Assembly (NCBI GenBank): GCA_050012375.1
Contig: JBEKHH010000018.1
Location: 16,599 to 80,598 of the forward strand
Direction of reading: 5' to 3'
Origin: PALSA-1353 sp050012375
Lineage (GTDB): Bacteria > Planctomycetota > Phycisphaerae > Tepidisphaerales > Tepidisphaeraceae
DNA length: 64,000 nt
Positions 60,218 to 64,000 of this stretch are shown here, in pieces (the first letter of the stretch is position 1; each line of letters opens with the position of its first letter). The position numbers and the translations under genes were made by a program. The notes beneath the pieces were generated by a model. The model searched no databases, was not told the origin of the DNA, and was given only the letters and a program-made list of their open reading frames with translations.

Positions 60218-62020
60218 ATGAAAGCCACGAAATGGGTTGCCGTTTGGGCAACGGCCATGATTGGTTTGACGGTGACGGCATTCGCCCAATCTAACGCTGC
60301 GCCGACGAATGCGTACAAGATCGAAGAGGCTCGTCTGGGGCCGATGGATGCGGAGGTGCTATATCCGGTGTTCAGTCGCGACGGGCGTCATTTTGCTTAC
60401 GTCGCACGCAGAGATCAGAAGTTATGCGTCGTCGTGGACGGCCAGGCAGGCGCGGAGTACGACGATATCGGTGAAGATTCCGTGATCTTCAGCCCCGACG
60501 GCAAACGCGTGGCGTATGCAGCTAAGACGGGCGAGAAGTGGTCGGTGGTGGTGAACGGCCGGGCAAGCGCGGAGTACGACGGAATCGTTCGCGGCTGCCT
60601 GATCTTCAGTCCCGACGGCAAACGCGTGGCGTATGCCGTCCAGGTGGGCGCGAAGTATATGGTGGTGGTGGACGGCCGGGCGGGCCCGGAGTACGACCTA
60701 ATCGGTAAAAACTCCCTGATCTTCAGCCCCGACGGCAAACACGTGGCGTATATGACCGGTATGGGCCAGACGCGGTTCGTGGTGGTGGACCGTCAAGAGG
60801 GCGCGGAGTACCACGAAATCCGATACGGCAGCCTGATCTTCAGCCCCGACGGCAGACGCGTGGCGTATGCGGCCCAGCAACTGGGCCGGAAGCATATGGT
60901 GGTGGTGGACGGCCAGGAGGGCCCGGAGTACGACGAAATCAGCAACGGCACCCTGATCTTCAGCCCCGACGGCAGACGCGTGGCGTATGTGGTTATGGAG
61001 GGCGAGAAGCAGTTGGTGGTGGTGGACGGCCAAGAGGGCCCGGAGTACGACGCAATCGGTGGTTTTTTCGTTGGTCCCGACGGCGGCATGCGCGACAATC
61101 GCCGCCCGATCTTCAGCCCCGACGGCAGACACGTGGCGTATGTGGCCACGGAAGGCCGGAAGCAGTCGGTGGTGGGGAACGGCCACGGGGGCGCGGAGTA
61201 CGGCGGAATCGGGAACAGACCCCCGATCTTTAGCCTCGACAGCAAACGCGTAACATACGGGGCCGGTAAGGGCCAGAAGCAGTTAGTGGTGGTGGACGGC
61301 CAGGCGGGCGCGGACTACGACGGAGTCGACACCCCGATCTTTAGTCCAGACGGCAGACGCGTCGCGTATGCAGCTAAGACGGGCGAGAAGTGTTTGGTTG
61401 TGGTGGACGGCCGCGTGGGCGCACAGTTCGACGGAATTCTTGAAGGCTCCCCGATCTTCAGTCCCGGTGGCAGACGCGTGGCGTATGCGGCCGATAAGGG
61501 CAAGAAATCGCTCGTGGTAGTGGATGGCCACCCAGGCGCGGAGTACGAGGACATCGGAAAGGGCTCCCCGATCTTCAGCCCGGATGGCAAACGCGTGGCA
61601 TATGCGGCCAAGAAGGGCGAGAAGTATTTGGTGGTGGTCAACGGCCAGGAGGGCGCGGAGTACGACGGAATCCGCCCCACCCCCATCTTCAGCCCCGACG
61701 GCAAACGGGTGGCGTATGTGGCCCAGAAAGGCGACAAGAATTGGTCGGTGGTCGTGGACGGCCAGGAGAGCACGGAGTACGCCACAATCGGTAACGGCTC
61801 CCCGATCTTTAGCCCCAACGGCAAACAGGTGGCGTATGTGGCCGCGAATGGTCAGAAGTGGTTGGTGGTCTTGGACGGCCAGGCGGGCGCCTACTACGAC
61901 GAGATCATTGATTGCGCTCATGGTAACGGCTCCCCGATCTTCAGCCCCGACGGCATTCTGGAATATCTGGCGGTAAGAGAAGGCTCACTCTACCGCGTCA
62001 AATATATCCCAATGCCGTGA
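60218..62020 (+). CDS. Secreted 14-unit PD40/WD40-like beta-propeller repeat protein
   Basis: 600 residues. AAGGAG sits 7 bp before ATG 60218, which begins a signal peptide (MKATKWVAVWATAMIGLTVTAFAQS); TTG 60104 is not used. Fourteen units of about 38-40 residues then follow, 13 full and one ending. Each has the form IFSPDG(K/R)RVAYAAxxGxKxxVVVDGQxGAEYDxI, a PD40/TolB-like blade, here with an unusual second half (VVVDGQEGPEYD). The units are close in DNA too. It probably forms one 7- or 14-blade propeller outside the cytoplasm. Partner or ligand unknown. Confidence 0.85.
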   Translation: MKATKWVAVWATAMIGLTVTAFAQSNAAPTNAYKIEEARLGPMDAEVLYPVFSRDGRHFAYVARRDQKLCVVVDGQAGAEYDDIGEDSVIFSPDGKRVAYAAKTGEKWSVVVNGRASAEYDGIVRGCLIFSPDGKRVAYAVQVGAKYMVVVDGRAGPEYDLIGKNSLIFSPDGKHVAYMTGMGQTRFVVVDRQEGAEYHEIRYGSLIFSPDGRRVAYAAQQLGRKHMVVVDGQEGPEYDEISNGTLIFSPDGRRVAYVVMEGEKQLVVVDGQEGPEYDAIGGFFVGPDGGMRDNRRPIFSPDGRHVAYVATEGRKQSVVGNGHGGAEYGGIGNRPPIFSLDSKRVTYGAGKGQKQLVVVDGQAGADYDGVDTPIFSPDGRRVAYAAKTGEKCLVVVDGRVGAQFDGILEGSPIFSPGGRRVAYAADKGKKSLVVVDGHPGAEYEDIGKGSPIFSPDGKRVAYAAKKGEKYLVVVNGQEGAEYDGIRPTPIFSPDGKRVAYVAQKGDKNWSVVVDGQESTEYATIGNGSPIFSPNGKQVAYVAANGQKWLVVLDGQAGAYYDEIIDCAHGNGSPIFSPDGILEYLAVREGSLYRVKYIPMP

Positions 62021-62061
62021 GCGGGCGTTCCGTATGGTCGATTTTAGAATTGGAGGCTTCA

Positions 62062-62622
62062 ATGTCATTTCAATTTCGTGAGTACATCGGCGAAGAGCTA
62101 CAGGCCTGCGGCGAAGAGTTTCGCAAGCAATTCATCAATCAGGAATATGAGAACAATGACCGTTGGACTCTGGAAGTCTTCAACTGGTTCACTGCAACTA
62201 AGGCGGGCGAAGGTTGTGTGTATCCGCACATAGGGCGAAAAGGTGAATTCCTGGTTGACTATTGCCACACCAGCTATCCTTTGAAAAGAGCGGACGAAGG
62301 ATGGCCAAGCATTGCGTGGTGGAAGCGCGCTATTAGCGGCCAATGCGGACTCCTGTTGGCGTTGGAGTCGGAATGGGGCAAGTGGGGAAATCGCGACCTC
62401 TCGCATGTGATGATCCTAGATGATGCGTGCAAATTGGCCGCCATCCGCGCGAGAGCAAAAGCAATGATCTTTAGCTCCCAAGGGGGGCAAGATCGCGGCG
62501 AAATCCTCGATCTGCTCGCCAGCCTTCGATCGGCATCCCGCGATGATTCTCCGTGGCTATGGATTGATATTCCTTGGGAAAAAGTGCGGCCCAGAAACAT
62601 CGGATGTGGAGTGCTCGGCTGA
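62062..62622 (+). CDS. Hypothetical protein following the PD40 gene
   Basis: 186 residues. GGAGG at 62052-62056 sits 5 bp before ATG 62062; the frame starts back at 62017. No signal peptide. Conserved-looking Trp/His/Asp/Glu motifs occur: FLVDYCHTSYP, PSIAWWKRAISG, LLALESEWGKWGNRDLSHVMILDDACKLAAIRARAKAMIFSS. The D...ExE/K spacing hints at a PD-(D/E)xK-like nuclease fold, but that is weak. I do not recognise a family. It lies 41 bp after the PD40 gene, probably in one transcript. Confidence 0.7.
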   Translation: MSFQFREYIGEELQACGEEFRKQFINQEYENNDRWTLEVFNWFTATKAGEGCVYPHIGRKGEFLVDYCHTSYPLKRADEGWPSIAWWKRAISGQCGLLLALESEWGKWGNRDLSHVMILDDACKLAAIRARAKAMIFSSQGGQDRGEILDLLASLRSASRDDSPWLWIDIPWEKVRPRNIGCGVLG

Positions 62623-62846
62623 ATGCTCGGAGTGACGGGATTCCAAGCGGCGTCACCAAACGATTTCCTCGGCAATGGTCGCCCGCTCGCACCCCTTGGA
62701 ACGCAACGCGAATGCTGCCGGTGAATGCGAAACGCTGTAAATGGGCGGCCGCGATTGTCGAATATCCAAAGACGCGCTCCCCTTCGGGTCGCGGCTAAAC
62801 GGCATGGGGGGGTCGAAAATTGTGCGCTTCTATTCAGTTCTGGAAC
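62623..62846. other. Gap between the hypothetical gene and the convergent secreted-protein gene
   Basis: 224 bp of non-coding sequence between convergent genes. It contains the 29-bp repeat copy 2. I see no gene. Confidence 0.5.
62772..62800. repeat. 29-bp dispersed repeat, copy 2
   Basis: Identical to 12786-12814 across 29 bases in the same orientation. Confidence 0.85.
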
Positions 62847-62877
62847 AAAAAAGCCCCGGGATACACTTCCGGGGCTT
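62847..62877 (-). terminator. Intrinsic terminator of the minus-strand secreted-protein gene
   Basis: On the minus strand AAGCCCCGG (62869-62877) pairs perfectly with CCGGGGCTT (62851-62859) around an 8-nt loop, and a run of six T follows (62847-62852). It sits 38 bp past the stop of the gene at 62915-63658. Confidence 0.85.
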
Positions 62878-62914
62878 CGTCTGCTTCAGAGTTTCTTTTT
62901 GCCAAGTCAAATCG

Positions 62915-63658
62915 CTACGCGCCCAGCTTGGCCTTGGCTTCGGCGGGGACGTCGATCGTGGTCGTGCCGACATCTTTGATTTCGGTGGTTGTCGTCTGAT
63001 CCACGTCGCGCTCGTCGCCGTTGAAACTGCGCGTGCCCGTCACGTGCAGTTCGAGCTTCGTCAGGTTCCCATCCTTGATCGAAACCTTGAGCGACGCCTT
63101 GGCATCCTTGACCTCAACCACCGGGGCGTTGGCATCGGGGGCGGTCGTGGGCCGACGGGGACGGAACATCAACTGCTCCTTGGCGGCGTCCGGGGTTAGA
63201 TCGGCGCTGTAGCCATCGTCGGTTTTCTGAATGTTATCGAGCTTGCTGACAAGGTCCTTGGCCATTTCGGCGGGGGTCTTGATGTTCTGCACCATGAACA
63301 GAAGCATGCGCTCGGGCGAAGGCGGGCCTTCGGTATCATCGTTGGCGGTGGCGGCAGTCAACTCGGCCTTTGATTTCCAGCCGTCGTCGGTCTTGACCGC
63401 CGCCTTGTCTCCGTTGATGACAAGCTCATACGTGTTGTCGCGCATCTGAATCGAGAGCCAGGTCAGTCCGTCCTTTTGAGTTTTCCCATCCTGCGGCCCG
63501 CGTCCAAAGCCGCCCTCAACGGTCCGGGTCCAACTATAATTGCCGCCGTCGGCCAGCTTCTGAATCGCCGCCTGGATGTCGTCCTTGGGGTCGGCGTGAG
63601 CGGCGACGGCCGAAAAAGCCAAAAGCGAGAGGGCGCTGATCAAAACGCGGTGAAGCAT
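62915..63658 (-). CDS. Secreted hypothetical protein
   Basis: 247 residues from ATG 63658 after AAAGGAGA; the upstream TTG extension is not needed. Signal peptide MLHRVLISALSLLAFSAVAAHADPKDD. The mature part is beta-rich and hydrophilic with a repeated alternation (LTWLSIQMRDNTYELVINGDKAAVKTDDGWKSKAEL; VEVKDAKASLKVSIKDGNLTKLELHVTGTRSF), recalling lipoprotein-chaperone (LolA-like) or DUF-type periplasmic proteins. No motif is diagnostic. It has a clear terminator downstream. Confidence 0.75.
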   Translation of the reverse strand: MLHRVLISALSLLAFSAVAAHADPKDDIQAAIQKLADGGNYSWTRTVEGGFGRGPQDGKTQKDGLTWLSIQMRDNTYELVINGDKAAVKTDDGWKSKAELTAATANDDTEGPPSPERMLLFMVQNIKTPAEMAKDLVSKLDNIQKTDDGYSADLTPDAAKEQLMFRPRRPTTAPDANAPVVEVKDAKASLKVSIKDGNLTKLELHVTGTRSFNGDERDVDQTTTTEIKDVGTTTIDVPAEAKAKLGA

Positions 63659-63940
63659 GGGGGTCTCCTTTGAATGAGGGGCAAATCGTAACCGCCGCGG
63701 CGAATGATATCCCCGGCGGGCGAAAGAATGCAAGATTTATTCGGCGCAAGCACTGATGGGCGTGCCCGAGGTTCCGGGTGACGAAGATTGGCCGGGCCAT
63801 ATTTGGGACATGCAAATGGATTTTGAGAATTCCGCCGCGAGGCACCTCGACAAGCTCAGTACGGGCCGCGGCGGCTAAGGGCTAGGGGAAAAAACCCCTG
63901 GACGTTGGTAAACTTGTGGCGTTCGGACAAGGAGGTCTGG

Positions 63941-64000
63941 ATGACGTTAGAGAGTTTGGCCCGTCGGCTGCCGGACGAGGTTTGGGCAGCGTTCGAGTCG
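63941..64000 (+). CDS. 5' end of a possible IS5/IS4-type transposase (cut by window edge)
   Basis: Only 20 codons are visible. AAGGAGG sits 5 bp before ATG 63941. The N-terminus MTLESLARRLPDEVWAAFES resembles the LSDExW opening of DDE-type IS5 transposases. A short hairpin (AGGGG/CCCCT at 63885-63900) and a TCGACAAGCTCAG-like word lie upstream. Too short to name with confidence. Confidence 0.35.
   Translation, partial: MTLESLARRLPDEVWAAFES

Noticed and set aside
60218..62020. CRISPR-like regular repeats
   Set aside because: Repeats of about 117 bp are in frame, coding, and without constant spacers; they are protein repeats.
1..64000. tRNA or rRNA genes
   Set aside because: I looked for T-loop GTTCGA-type words in a cloverleaf context and rRNA-like stretches and found none convincing.

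Overview
The window suggests a member of the Planctomycetes, most likely class Phycisphaerae. The evidence is a giant secreted protein with a LEPR-xLL-type N-terminal motif and a dockerin-like pair, a secreted protein ending in the planctomycetal H-X9-DG (DUF1559-type) tail, a squalene-cyclase-like/DUF4159 protein, a high-GC chromosome with long antisense shadow frames, and many palindromic intergenic repeats. No rRNA, tRNA, CRISPR array, replication origin or complete prophage was seen.

Layout. 1-3.5 kb: SppA-like peptidase (open at the left edge) and a DUF4159 exoprotein. 3.7-11.2 kb: an accessory block with a 1538-residue PKD/beta-helix surface protein, a GT2 glycosyltransferase, two SAM methyltransferases and a chimeric gene fossil. 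11.7-24.3 kb: housekeeping genes (thyX, LOG-family hydrolase, phosphoesterase, yidC, mnmE, nfo, ligA) separated by inverted repeats. 24.4-31 kb: a minus-strand MarR-RND-adaptor-TolC drug efflux operon. 31.2-41.3 kb: aldo/keto reductase, bioD, an MBL hydrolase, eno, a RAYT transposase bracketed by twin 52-bp palindromes, cca, a SPOR-like lipoprotein, rdgB and a universal stress protein. 41.4-45.2 kb: a complete arginine-to-putrescine set (pyruvoyl arginine decarboxylase, agmatine deiminase, N-carbamoylputrescine amidase) beside holA. 45.3-48.5 kb: small conserved and membrane proteins, EVE and YlbF proteins. 48.5-55.2 kb: a sulfur-assimilation island (ThiF/MoeB E1, CysM, JAMM-rhodanese fusion, CysK, CysC, PHP phosphoesterase, CysH). 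55.4-59.2 kb: ndk, a TIM-barrel protein and cytochrome bd oxidase. 59.2-64 kb: a gene-free stretch of nested inverted repeats, a 14-blade PD40 repeat protein, an unknown protein, a secreted protein and the first codons of a possible transposase.

The most interesting system is the sulfur island. The E1 enzyme, CysM-type synthase, JAMM protease and rhodanese are the partners expected for cysteine synthesis on a ubiquitin-like thiocarboxylate carrier, as known for mycobacterial CysO, but no carrier gene lies here. The JAMM and rhodanese are one uninterrupted frame, and CysH has an altered second cysteine pair. Other points of interest are the RAYT unit, the fossil fusing a methyltransferase fragment to a BACON-like tail, triple-nested inverted repeats, and several genes whose -10 box lies 7-8 nt before the start codon, which suggests leaderless mRNAs. 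All assignments come from reading motifs in the sequence. No database search was run.
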